Both the position numbers and the translations under genes were made by a program. Shown one piece after another: positions 18,226 to 24,912 of a stretch of DNA of 60,848 bases. The notes under the pieces are model-generated. The model saw only the letters and a list, made by a program, of their open reading frames with translations. It searched no databases and was not told where the DNA came from. Source of the DNA: a bacterium. Lineage in GTDB: Bacteria; Vulcanimicrobiota; Vulcanimicrobiia; Vulcanimicrobiales; SCRA01. Position 1 is the first letter of the stretch. Each line of letters opens with the position of its first letter. The stretch is taken from contig SCRA01000005.1 in the NCBI GenBank assembly GCA_004297985.1, positions 1-60,848 of the forward strand, in the 5' to 3' direction.

Positions 18226-19592
18226 GTCAGACAAGGTTGAAGACCCCACGAGAGATCTCGGAGCTGGACGCGCAGCACGTGTTGGTGCCGTGGAAGAAGC
18301 AGGGCGGCCCACGCGGCCTGCCGATCACGCGCGCCGAGGGGGTGTACTTCTGGAACGCCGACGGCAAGCGGTTCCTAGATCTCACGTCGCAGTTCGTGTT
18401 CACGAACTTCGGTCACGGGGAACGGCGCGTCGTCGATGCGATCGCACGGCAGGCAGCCGAGCTTCCCGTGATGGCCTCCTCGTTCGTCACCGCGGCGCGC
18501 GCCGAGGCGGCACAAGCTATCGCCGAGGTGACGCCCGGTGACCTCAATCGAGTGTTCTTCTCCACCAGCGGAGCAGAGGCCAACGAAGCGGCCATGAAGT
18601 TCGCGCGCGATCTCACCGGGCGGCCGCTCATCGTGTCCCGCCACCGCTCGTACCACGGCTCGACGTTTGGGGCGATGACGCTCTCTCGTGACGACCGCAG
18701 TTGGCCCTTCGAGCCGGCGCTTCCAGGCGTGATGAGCGCGCCGCTCTGCGATCCGTACCGCTGTCCGTTTGCCCCGCCAGGCGAGCGCTGCACGGATTGT
18801 GCCGGGCATTGCGTGAGTCTGCTGGAGGACGTCTTGCAGCAGTACGGCCCGCATCGCGTCGCCGCAATCATCGTCGAACCCATCACCGGATCGAACGGGC
18901 TGATCGTGCCGGCCGACGACTACTTGAAACAGCTTCGCGAGGTGTGCGACAAGTACGGGATCCTGCTGATCTGCGACGAGGTGATGACGGGCTTCGGGCG
19001 CACCGGCCGCTGGTTCGCGAGCGAACTCTTCGGCATCGTCCCGGATATCATGACTATGGCGAAGGGCCTGACGGGCGGCTACGTACCGCTAGGCGCCACC
19101 GTCGTGCGCGAGGGGCTCGCCAAGCAATGGGATACGCGCCCGTTGCTCCACGGGCACACGTATTCCAATCATGCGTTGGCCTGCGCCGCCGCGTCGGCGG
19201 CGATAGCCGTCTATCGCGACGATCACCTCGTGGAGCGCTGTGCCGAAGTCGGTCCGTATCTTCTGCAGCGCGCGGAGTGGCTGATGTCGCGCCATTCCTC
19301 GATCGGTGACGTGCGCGGCAAGGGTCTCTTCGTCGGCATGGAACTGGTGCGTAACCGCACGACCAAGCAGCGCTTGATCGAGACCGGAGCGCCGTCGCCC
19401 ACGGTGAAGGATCGCGTCCTGGCGAAGGCGATGGAGGAAGGCGTCTATGTCATGGCTGGCCAGGCGAGCAACGTCATCGTGATGACGCCGCCGCTTACCA
19501 TCACGCGCGAGCAGATCGACGAGGGCGTGGATGTCCTCGACCGTGCACTGGCTCTGGCAGACGCAGAGGTGGAAACATCGTCGACCTGGTGA
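18219..19592 (+). CDS. Class III PLP-dependent aminotransferase
   Basis: A 457-residue fold-type I aminotransferase. It has the PLP cradle STSGAEANEAAMKFAR, RSYHGST, the Asp contacting the pyridine nitrogen in LLICDEVMTGFGRTG, and the Schiff-base Lys in MAKGLTGGYVPLGA. Similarity is to the taurine-pyruvate/omega-amino-acid aminotransferases. A central insert with CDPYRCPF...CTDCAGHC holds four closely spaced Cys, which could bind a metal. ATG 18219 overlaps the livF stop; a frame open further upstream only shadows livF. As the last intact gene of the transporter operon it probably transaminates the imported amine or amino acid. Confidence 0.9.
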   Translation: MLSQTRLKTPREISELDAQHVLVPWKKQGGPRGLPITRAEGVYFWNADGKRFLDLTSQFVFTNFGHGERRVVDAIARQAAELPVMASSFVTAARAEAAQAIAEVTPGDLNRVFFSTSGAEANEAAMKFARDLTGRPLIVSRHRSYHGSTFGAMTLSRDDRSWPFEPALPGVMSAPLCDPYRCPFAPPGERCTDCAGHCVSLLEDVLQQYGPHRVAAIIVEPITGSNGLIVPADDYLKQLREVCDKYGILLICDEVMTGFGRTGRWFASELFGIVPDIMTMAKGLTGGYVPLGATVVREGLAKQWDTRPLLHGHTYSNHALACAAASAAIAVYRDDHLVERCAEVGPYLLQRAEWLMSRHSSIGDVRGKGLFVGMELVRNRTTKQRLIETGAPSPTVKDRVLAKAMEEGVYVMAGQASNVIVMTPPLTITREQIDEGVDVLDRALALADAEVETSSTW

Positions 19593-19696
19593 TCAATCGT
19601 CCGGAAGACGTGGCCGGCCCCATCCTAGCGAACCTTCGCCGGTTCATCGCCGGAGAGCCGCTGCTCAACGTCGTCGACCTCGATCGCGGCTATTGA
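19568..19696 (+). pseudogene. C-terminal remnant of a D-2-hydroxyacid dehydrogenase
   Basis: This stretch directly overlaps the end of the aminotransferase gene in another frame. It encodes about 42 residues including GGNIVDLVINRPED and then AGPILANLRRFIAGEPL, ending LNVVDLDRGY and TGA at 19694. That is the recognisable C-terminal end of D-isomer-specific 2-hydroxyacid dehydrogenases (phosphoglycerate dehydrogenase type: NLRRYLxGEPLxNVVD). The remaining part of the gene is missing, so it is a remnant left by deletion or fusion just after the operon. Assignment rests on the terminal motif only. Confidence 0.55.
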
Positions 19697-19780
19697 GCAC
19701 GGCGCGTTCCTCGAGTCTTCACTTGGCCTGCACAGAACCCGGGTACACTGTGGATGGCCGCGAAGACAGAGGAGATGGAC

Positions 19781-20110
19781 ATGAACGAGACACCACGCTA
19801 CCAGCCGCTGAGTCCCCCAGGGCTCGCCGTCGCTTTCGCGGCCTTGGCCGTGCTCGGCTCGCTCTCGATGGGGATGCCCTTCATGTTCGGTATGGGCTCC
19901 ATGATGGGGGGTCCGTACGGCGGACCGGGATACGGACACATGGGTTGGGGCTTCGGATTCGGGCTGTTCGGATTGATCTGGTTCGTGGGGATCGCGGCGC
20001 TGGGCGGGGCGATCGTGGCCTGGGTCTACAATGCGGTGATCGCCACGCGAGCGGCGCATCCGGCCGACTCGTCGGGGAAACCGATTCCTCCAGCGGCTAC
20101 GCATTCCTAA
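19781..20110 (+). CDS. Small Gly/Met-rich two-TM membrane protein
   Basis: A 109-residue protein. After a short polar N-terminus there is one hydrophobic segment (GLAVAFAALAVLGSLSMGM), a Met/Gly-rich loop (GMGSMMGGPYGG, YGHMGWG), and a second segment ending AWVYNAVIA, reminiscent of DUF5676-like small membrane proteins. Start ATG 19781 follows GAGGAG at 19769-19774. The Met/His-rich loop and position just before a CsoR/ATPase copper-type cluster suggest a metal-related role; this is inference. Confidence 0.6.
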   Translation: MNETPRYQPLSPPGLAVAFAALAVLGSLSMGMPFMFGMGSMMGGPYGGPGYGHMGWGFGFGLFGLIWFVGIAALGGAIVAWVYNAVIATRAAHPADSSGKPIPPAATHS

Positions 20111-20268
20111 CCGCCGAAGCGCGGCGCCCGCCGCTCGCTGAAGGCCTGGATTCCCTCACGTCCGTTCGGCGTGGCGGCGAGCGCCGCGATGCTGGCCTGC
20201 TCCAGGCGCAGTTGACTCTCGAGCGTGCCGTGGGTGTTCGCTAGCGCCAATCGCTTGGTCGCGGGGCC
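20107..20268 (-). pseudogene. C-terminal remnant of an enoyl-CoA hydratase/isomerase
   Basis: On the minus strand the frame from 20268 to the TAG at 20109-20107 encodes GPATKRLALANTHGTLESQL, then LEQASIAALAATPNGREGI and QAFSERRAPRFGG. This is the typical C-terminus of the crotonase family (GP...K, E..A.......REG..AF.E.R.P.F.G). An in-frame TAG sits at 20271-20269, immediately upstream, and the N-terminal two-thirds is absent. It is therefore a decapitated relic. An intact paralogous family member lies at 28702-29514. Confidence 0.6.
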
Positions 20269-20280
20269 CTATCTCCATAG

Positions 20281-20299
20281 CATACACCAGTAGGGTATG
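20281..20299. promoter_or_regulatory. CsoR/RcnR-type operator
   Basis: The 19-bp element CATACACCAGTAGGGTATG is a near-perfect palindrome (CATAC..C / G..GTATG) with a G-tract near the centre. This is the general shape of CsoR-family operators (ATAC-CC-n-GGGTAT). It lies 28 bp before the ATG of the CsoR/RcnR-like gene and would autoregulate that gene and the coupled P-type ATPase. Confidence 0.65.
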
Positions 20300-20327
20300 T
20301 TCGTCGCGAGGCGAAGCGCGGACTGCC

Positions 20328-20600
20328 ATGAGCCACACCATCCGTGAAAAAGCCAAGCTCCTGAACCGCGTGCGCCGAATCCGCGGCCAAGTCGAGTCGA
20401 TCGAGCGTGCTCTCGAGAGCGAGGCCGGGTGCACCACCACCCTTCAGCTCATCGCGGCGGCGCGTGGGGCGATGAACGGCCTCATGGCTGAAGTGATGGA
20501 GGAGCACGTGCGCTCGCACATCCTGCAGGCTCCGTCCACGCCCGCGCAAACCGACGCCGCCGACGTGCTGGTCGACGTCGTCCGGGCGTACTTGAAGTGA
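20328..20600 (+). CDS. CsoR/RcnR/FrmR-family metal-sensing repressor
   Basis: A 90-residue all-helical repressor. It starts MSHTIREKAKLLNRVRRIRGQ and has C35 (AGCTTTLQLIAAARGAMNGLMAE) and a His in EEHVRSH. A His at position 3, C35 and a later His are the RcnR (Ni/Co) or FrmR (aldehyde) ligand arrangement rather than the C-H-C of copper CsoR. Because it is coupled by a GTGA overlap to a heavy-metal ATPase gene, a Ni/Co or other metal effector is more likely than formaldehyde. A fitting operator lies 28 bp upstream. Confidence 0.88.
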   Translation: MSHTIREKAKLLNRVRRIRGQVESIERALESEAGCTTTLQLIAAARGAMNGLMAEVMEEHVRSHILQAPSTPAQTDAADVLVDVVRAYLK

Positions 20601-22426
20601 GCGTTGCGCGCGTTGCCTTCGTCGCCATCGCGGCGGCCGCGGTGTGGTTTCACGTGTGGGAGCCCTTCCCGCACGTCAGCGTCATCGGCATCGGCGCGAC
20701 GCTGATCGGCGGCTATCCCATCTTCAAAGAGGCGTTCGAGAACCTTCTCGAGCGCAAGATGACGATGGAGCTGTCGATGACGATCGCGCTCGTCGCGGCG
20801 CTGGCGATCGGCGCGTTCTTCACGGCGCTGGTCATCGCCGCGTTCGTTCTCGCCGCGGAGATTCTCGAAGGGTTGACCGTCTCGCGCGGGCGGCATGCCA
20901 TCGCGGATCTCTTGGACTTCCTTCCACGCACGGCGATGATCCGCCGTGCCGATGGCGTACACGAGATCCTTGCCGATGAGGTTCGCGTCGGCGACGCGGT
21001 GCTCGTGAACCCGGGCGCCCACGTGCCGGTCGACGGAACGGTGATAGCGGGCCACTCCTTCGTCGACCAGGCGCACATCACGGGCGAGTCCATGCCGGCT
21101 GAGAAGGTGTCCGGCGCAACGGTCTACGCGGGAACGATCAACCAATCCGGAGCGCTGGAGATTCGCGCGGAGCGGCTTGGGCGGGATACCAGCTTCGGCA
21201 AGATCGTCGACGCGGTAGAGCGTGCGGAGCGCTCGCGCGCGCCTATCCAGAAACTCGCCGACCGGCTGGCCGGGTATCTGGTCTACTTCGCTCTCGCCGC
21301 CGCGGGTCTGACGTACATCATTACGCGCGACATCACTTCGACGATATCCGTCATCATCGTCGCCGGCGCCTGCGGGATCGCCGCGGGAACGCCGTTGGCG
21401 ATTCTTGGTGCGGTCGGGCGGGCCGCCAGGGCGGGTGCGATCGTGAAGGGCGGGCTCTATCTCGAGGTGTTGGCGGCGATCGACACGGTCGTGCTCGACA
21501 AGACCGGCACGGTCACGTACGGCGTTCCGGAGGTCAGCGAGATCCGGCCGGTCGACGGCGCCTCCGTTCAGGCTGTGCTCGAAGCGGCGGCGATTGCGGA
21601 GCGCCGCTCGGAGCACCCGCTGGGGAAGGCGGTTCTCGCGCGAGCCGCTGCAGCCGGGCTCGAGGCCATCGAGCCGGAAGCGTTCGCGTACACCCCCGGG
21701 CGCGGCGTGGTCGCCACCCTCGACGGCGAGGAGATCCGCATCGGCAACCGTGCGTTTCTCGCCGAGCGCGGCCTCGCGCTAGACCTTCAGACGGCAGGCG
21801 ACGGCGCCTCGGAGCTGCTCGTCGCCAGAGCCGGTCGCCTTCTGGGGGCGATCACCGTCGCGGACGAGCTCCGGCCGGAGGCCAAGGCTGCCGTGCAGGC
21901 GATCAAGGACATGGGGATTCGGACGATCCTGCTCACCGGCGACTCGTCCGCGGTTGCCTCGAGAGTCGCCGGCGAGCTCGGCATCTACGAGGTCGATGCG
22001 GATCTGTTGCCGGAGGAGAAGCGCCGGCGCATCGTCGATCTCGTTGGCGAAGGCAGAGTGGTCGCGATGCTCGGCGACGGCGTCAATGATGCGCCCGCGT
22101 TGACGCAGGCGAGCGTCGGCATCGCGATGGGATCGGGAACCGACGTCGCTCGCGAGAGCGCCGATATCGTGCTCCTGGGCAACGATCTCGCACGATTCGT
22201 CGAGACGCTGCGCATCGCTAGGCGAACGCGCGGTATCATCGTGCAGAACTTCGTGGGCACGCTCGCCGTCGACGGCGTAGGCATCGTGCTAGCGGCGCTG
22301 GGCTTCCTCAATCCGTTGCTCGCGGCGTTCATCCACGTCGCCTCGGAGCTCACGTTCATTCTCAACTCGACGCGGATGCTGCCGGGCCGCCGCGTAGAAC
22401 GCGACTCTGGAGCGGTTCCGGTCTGA
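20597..22426 (+). CDS. P1B-type ATPase with GAC in place of CPC
   Basis: A 609-residue P1B ATPase without an N-terminal metal-binding domain. Catalytic motifs are intact: ITGESMPAEK, DKTGTVT with Asp301, SEHPLGKA, TGDSSAVAS, GDGVNDAPAL. However, the transmembrane metal motif reads G257-A258-C259 followed by GIAAGTP where CPC would lie, so only the second Cys remains and the proline is lost. Start GTG overlaps the repressor stop. With an RcnR-like repressor in front, export of a divalent metal (Ni, Co or similar) is plausible; specificity is unproven. Confidence 0.88.
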   Translation: MSVARVAFVAIAAAAVWFHVWEPFPHVSVIGIGATLIGGYPIFKEAFENLLERKMTMELSMTIALVAALAIGAFFTALVIAAFVLAAEILEGLTVSRGRHAIADLLDFLPRTAMIRRADGVHEILADEVRVGDAVLVNPGAHVPVDGTVIAGHSFVDQAHITGESMPAEKVSGATVYAGTINQSGALEIRAERLGRDTSFGKIVDAVERAERSRAPIQKLADRLAGYLVYFALAAAGLTYIITRDITSTISVIIVAGACGIAAGTPLAILGAVGRAARAGAIVKGGLYLEVLAAIDTVVLDKTGTVTYGVPEVSEIRPVDGASVQAVLEAAAIAERRSEHPLGKAVLARAAAAGLEAIEPEAFAYTPGRGVVATLDGEEIRIGNRAFLAERGLALDLQTAGDGASELLVARAGRLLGAITVADELRPEAKAAVQAIKDMGIRTILLTGDSSAVASRVAGELGIYEVDADLLPEEKRRRIVDLVGEGRVVAMLGDGVNDAPALTQASVGIAMGSGTDVARESADIVLLGNDLARFVETLRIARRTRGIIVQNFVGTLAVDGVGIVLAALGFLNPLLAAFIHVASELTFILNSTRMLPGRRVERDSGAVPV

Positions 22427-22428
22427 GC

Positions 22429-23865
22429 TCAGGTGTACGACAGCACCGAGGTCAGGCCGCCCTTCATGTGCTGCCAATTGTGGCACATCAGTAGGAACTT
22501 CCCGCCGTACGGGTTGTCCGCGCGGAAGAGAATCTCGGATCTTCCCATCATCGGACGCACGACGACGACGTCCTTGCGGATGCCGGAGGTTGGCACGCCA
22601 TCGACGCGCACGAGATCGAATCCGTTGCCGAGGATGTGCATCGGGTGTTCTATCATCGACCTGTTAGAGAAGCGGATCAAGTAGAGCTCGCGGCGGCGCA
22701 CGTGCAGGGTCGGCGTGTCGGGATAGATCTGACCGTTGATGCTCCAGGCGTCGGGTGAGAAGGGCGATTTGCTCAGCACGAGATCGTAGATGCCGTCGAC
22801 GTGCACGGCGTTGCCTGGTACTCCGAAGTCTTGGTAGCGGAACGCGTCTTGCGCGCCATCACGCCAGATCGGCTCACCGTGCTCGCCGTCGTAGGCGATC
22901 ACGATGCCGAGTCCAAGGCGGCGTGCCTCCGCCTCCGTGCTGCCGAGAACCCAGATGCCCGGTGCGTTCATCGTCACCAGGGCGTCGACGCGCTCACCGG
23001 ATCCCAGCTCTACGGCGTCCAGCGTGCGCGGTCGCGGCACCGGGTTCCCGTCGAGATGCGTCACGAGAAAGCGGTGCCCGGGAAGCGCCAGGCGATGGGT
23101 TAGCGTCGCGCTGGCGTTGATCACCCGGAAGCGTACGCGCTCGCCGCGCTTGACGCGGATCGGGTCACCCGCGCCCAGCGCCTTTCCGTTCACGGCGTAG
23201 GCCGCATAGCGCGCGGGATGGATCAGCATGTTTTTCCTGCCGCCGCCCATCATCCCGCCGCCCATCATCCCGCCGCTCATCATCCCTCCGCCCATCATGT
23301 TCATCGCGGGGGCGGAGAGCGTGGACGAGCCTGGCGGCTGCTCGTTGAACATGCTTCCTTGAGTGGGGATGGCGTGCTCGAACTCGTGCAGGACGAGAAT
23401 GACCTCGCGGTCGTAATCGCCGCGCTCTCTCTTCGGCTCGACGATCAGTGGCCCGAACATGCCGCTGAACATCCCGCCGCCGTGGATGGAGTGGTAGAGA
23501 CGCGTGCCGGCGGGCGTGGCCGTGAAGGTGTAGGTGCGCACGTCGCCCGGCGGGACGTCCGGGGTTGCCAGACCGTCGATCCAGTCGGGCACCACCATGC
23601 CGTGCCAGGAGATAGACTGCGGAACGGCGGTGCGGTTGCGCACTTCCACAGTGAGGCGGCTGCCCTCGCGCATCCGTAGGAGCTTCGCCGGTACGATTCC
23701 CCCGTATGCCATCGTACGCACCGTCAGGCCGGGGCGCACCTCCCAGGACGTCTCGCCGGCTGAGATGACGTGGTCGGGCGGGCGGGCAGCGCCGGCCCTC
23801 AGTGAGCGCGCCGTCGCGACGGCTCCTGCCGCCGCAAGCGAACCGATCAGCTCCACGCGTTTCAT
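22429..23865 (-). CDS. Multicopper-oxidase-like cupredoxin protein, Met-rich, with degenerate trinuclear site
   Basis: A 478-residue exported cupredoxin protein; start ATG 23865. The type 1 copper ligands are present (H407, C461, H466). The four trinuclear-cluster motifs are incomplete: HWHG is SWH88G, YHSH is YH125SIH128, HPxHLH is H407PMH410IL, and HCH is MC461H462. A Met/Gly-rich insert (residues about 189-213) resembles copper-gathering loops of CueO-type oxidases. The stop is adjacent to the convergent ATPase gene. It may be an electron-transfer or copper-binding protein rather than an O2-reducing oxidase. Another possibility is a lineage-specific oxidase with shifted ligands. Confidence 0.85.
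   Translation of the reverse strand: MKRVELIGSLAAAGAVATARSLRAGAARPPDHVISAGETSWEVRPGLTVRTMAYGGIVPAKLLRMREGSRLTVEVRNRTAVPQSISWHGMVVPDWIDGLATPDVPPGDVRTYTFTATPAGTRLYHSIHGGGMFSGMFGPLIVEPKRERGDYDREVILVLHEFEHAIPTQGSMFNEQPPGSSTLSAPAMNMMGGGMMSGGMMGGGMMGGGRKNMLIHPARYAAYAVNGKALGAGDPIRVKRGERVRFRVINASATLTHRLALPGHRFLVTHLDGNPVPRPRTLDAVELGSGERVDALVTMNAPGIWVLGSTEAEARRLGLGIVIAYDGEHGEPIWRDGAQDAFRYQDFGVPGNAVHVDGIYDLVLSKSPFSPDAWSINGQIYPDTPTLHVRRRELYLIRFSNRSMIEHPMHILGNGFDLVRVDGVPTSGIRKDVVVVRPMMGRSEILFRADNPYGGKFLLMCHNWQHMKGGLTSVLSYT
23243..23299. repeat. 15-bp tandem repeat encoding the Met-rich loop
   Basis: Nearly four tandem copies of a 15-bp unit (CCGCCCATCATCCCG; copies 1 and 2 identical, copy 3 with two changes, copy 4 partial). 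On the coding (minus) strand each unit encodes a GGGMM-like pentapeptide in the multicopper-oxidase-like protein. Such short in-frame repeats can expand or contract by slippage and change the number of copper-binding methionines. Confidence 0.85.
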
Positions 23866-23983
23866 CTGAAAATCAGCCTCCGATTGCTGCGGTGCGCAAC
23901 AGCCTTCCGGTTGCTGGCAACCTCTCAGCGTATCACACAGCACAGAGGCCACTCATCCCGCGTCTACGGAAGCCGCCCAGTAT

Positions 23984-24030
23984 TTGACAAAGTAACTACA
24001 TAGTACTAAGCTACTAATAGATTCTTAGTA
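23984..24030 (+). promoter_or_regulatory. Promoter and A/T-rich operator-like region of the small secreted protein gene
   Basis: A consensus -35 TTGACA at 23984-23989 is followed 17 bp later by TAAGCT (24007-24012) as a weak -10. The interval is A/T-rich, unlike its surroundings, and includes the palindrome TAGTACTA (24001-24008) and repeated TACTAA/CTTAGTA elements, so a regulator may bind here. The HxlR-type gene downstream is one candidate. The region lies between divergent genes at 23865 and 24113. Confidence 0.5.
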
Positions 24031-24112
24031 AAGAACATTGCCAGAAGAAGCGCGGAAGGCCGCCCAAATGAGCGAGCTTGGAATACGCCGGCCTGGCAAG
24101 CCAAGCGAGAAA

Positions 24113-24442
24113 ATGAACGTCAAAAACACACTCCAAGTCCTAGCGGCAACCGTACTCCTAGCCGGTCTCACGGTCCCCACGGCGGCTCTTGCCGCGCAGA
24201 CGGCGCCTTCGCCGAATGTGGCCCCGATCTGGGTACCGCAGATCCAACTTCAAGATAGGGTCAACGCGAACGCCGGGGCCAACCAGATTTCGCAAAGCGC
24301 CCAGCGCGTGCTGCCCCTGATCACGGTGGCCGACCTTCGGACGCTCAACTTCGGTACGCCGGTCTTCGGCTACGATGATCCCGGCGCCGCCCAAGTGCCG
24401 AGCGAAACCCCCGATCGTGATGACTGGATGGCCGGCATCTAG
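24113..24442 (+). CDS. Small secreted protein of unknown function
   Basis: A 109-residue protein with a clear Sec signal peptide (MNVKNTLQVLAATVLLAGLTVPTAALAAQ, likely cleaved after ALA). The mature part is Gln/Asn/Pro-rich (PIWVPQIQLQDRVNANAGANQISQ), followed by LPLITVADLRTLNFGTPVFGYDDPG. I do not recognise a family. Start ATG 24113 gives the signal peptide; an upstream in-frame ATG adds a polar leader without sense. The gene has its own promoter upstream and hairpin downstream, so it is probably monocistronic and real. Confidence 0.6.
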   Translation: MNVKNTLQVLAATVLLAGLTVPTAALAAQTAPSPNVAPIWVPQIQLQDRVNANAGANQISQSAQRVLPLITVADLRTLNFGTPVFGYDDPGAAQVPSETPDRDDWMAGI

Positions 24443-24470
24443 GCCTAGCGGGAATAGCTAGCGCTGCTGT

Positions 24471-24496
24471 AGGGAGCCCGCCGATGCGGGCTCCCT
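24471..24496 (+). terminator. Hairpin terminator after the secreted-protein gene
   Basis: A perfect 11-bp stem AGGGAGCCCGC / GCGGGCTCCCT with a four-base loop (CGAT), 28 bp after the stop at 24442. No U-tract follows, so it may terminate weakly or protect the 3' end. Confidence 0.65.
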
Positions 24497-24551
24497 AGTA
24501 GGCAGCGGTCGCAGGAGCGTTGCCCTTAGGAACTAAAGGTTTGCGATTGAT

Positions 24552-24884
24552 ATGATGGATCTGTCTGGGTTCTGTCCCCACTACCATCAAGCGGTTCAGT
24601 TGGTTGGCCGGCGCTGGAGCGGCTCGATCCTCCGAGCCATTATGGCCGGCAGGCATCGCTATGCCGAGATTCGCAGTACGATTCCCGGGGTCAGCGACAC
24701 GATGCTCGCGCAGCGCCTGAACGAGATGGAGCGCGAAGGTCTCGTCGATCGGCGAGTGATCCCAGAGTCGCCAGTGCGCGTGGAATACCACTTGACCGAG
24801 AAGGGGCAAGCGCTGTTGCCGGCAGTGCGGGCGCTTGCCGCCTGGGCCGACGCCTGGCTTGGACCCAAAGAGAACGGCGACTGA
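24552..24884 (+). CDS. HxlR-family winged-helix regulator
   Basis: A 110-residue HxlR-type DNA-binding protein: CPHYHQAVQLVGRRWSGSILRAI at the N-terminus with the conserved Cys8, RYAEIRSTIPGVSDTMLAQRLNEMEREGLV (recognition helix) and YHLTEKGQALLPAVRAL. Members sense thiol-reactive or aldehyde stress through that Cys or respond to ligands. It precedes the MOSC-reductase fusion gene by 28 bp on the same strand and probably regulates it. Confidence 0.88.
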   Translation: MMDLSGFCPHYHQAVQLVGRRWSGSILRAIMAGRHRYAEIRSTIPGVSDTMLAQRLNEMEREGLVDRRVIPESPVRVEYHLTEKGQALLPAVRALAAWADAWLGPKENGD

Positions 24885-24912
24885 CCGCACTGGTCCGAGA
24901 GGGGGTCACGCA

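Noticed and set aside
20328-20600. Copper-specific CsoR
   Set aside because: The His3/Cys35/His pattern matches RcnR/FrmR better than the Cys-His-Cys copper ligands, so I did not assign copper.
20444-21616. A 390-codon minus-strand frame opposite the CsoR-like and P1B ATPase genes
   Set aside because: Shadow of high-G+C coding sequence; highly Arg/Asp-rich and no domain.
23243-23299. Direct repeats as a CRISPR array
   Set aside because: The units are 15 bp, contiguous without spacers, in frame, and encode the Met-rich loop of a protein.
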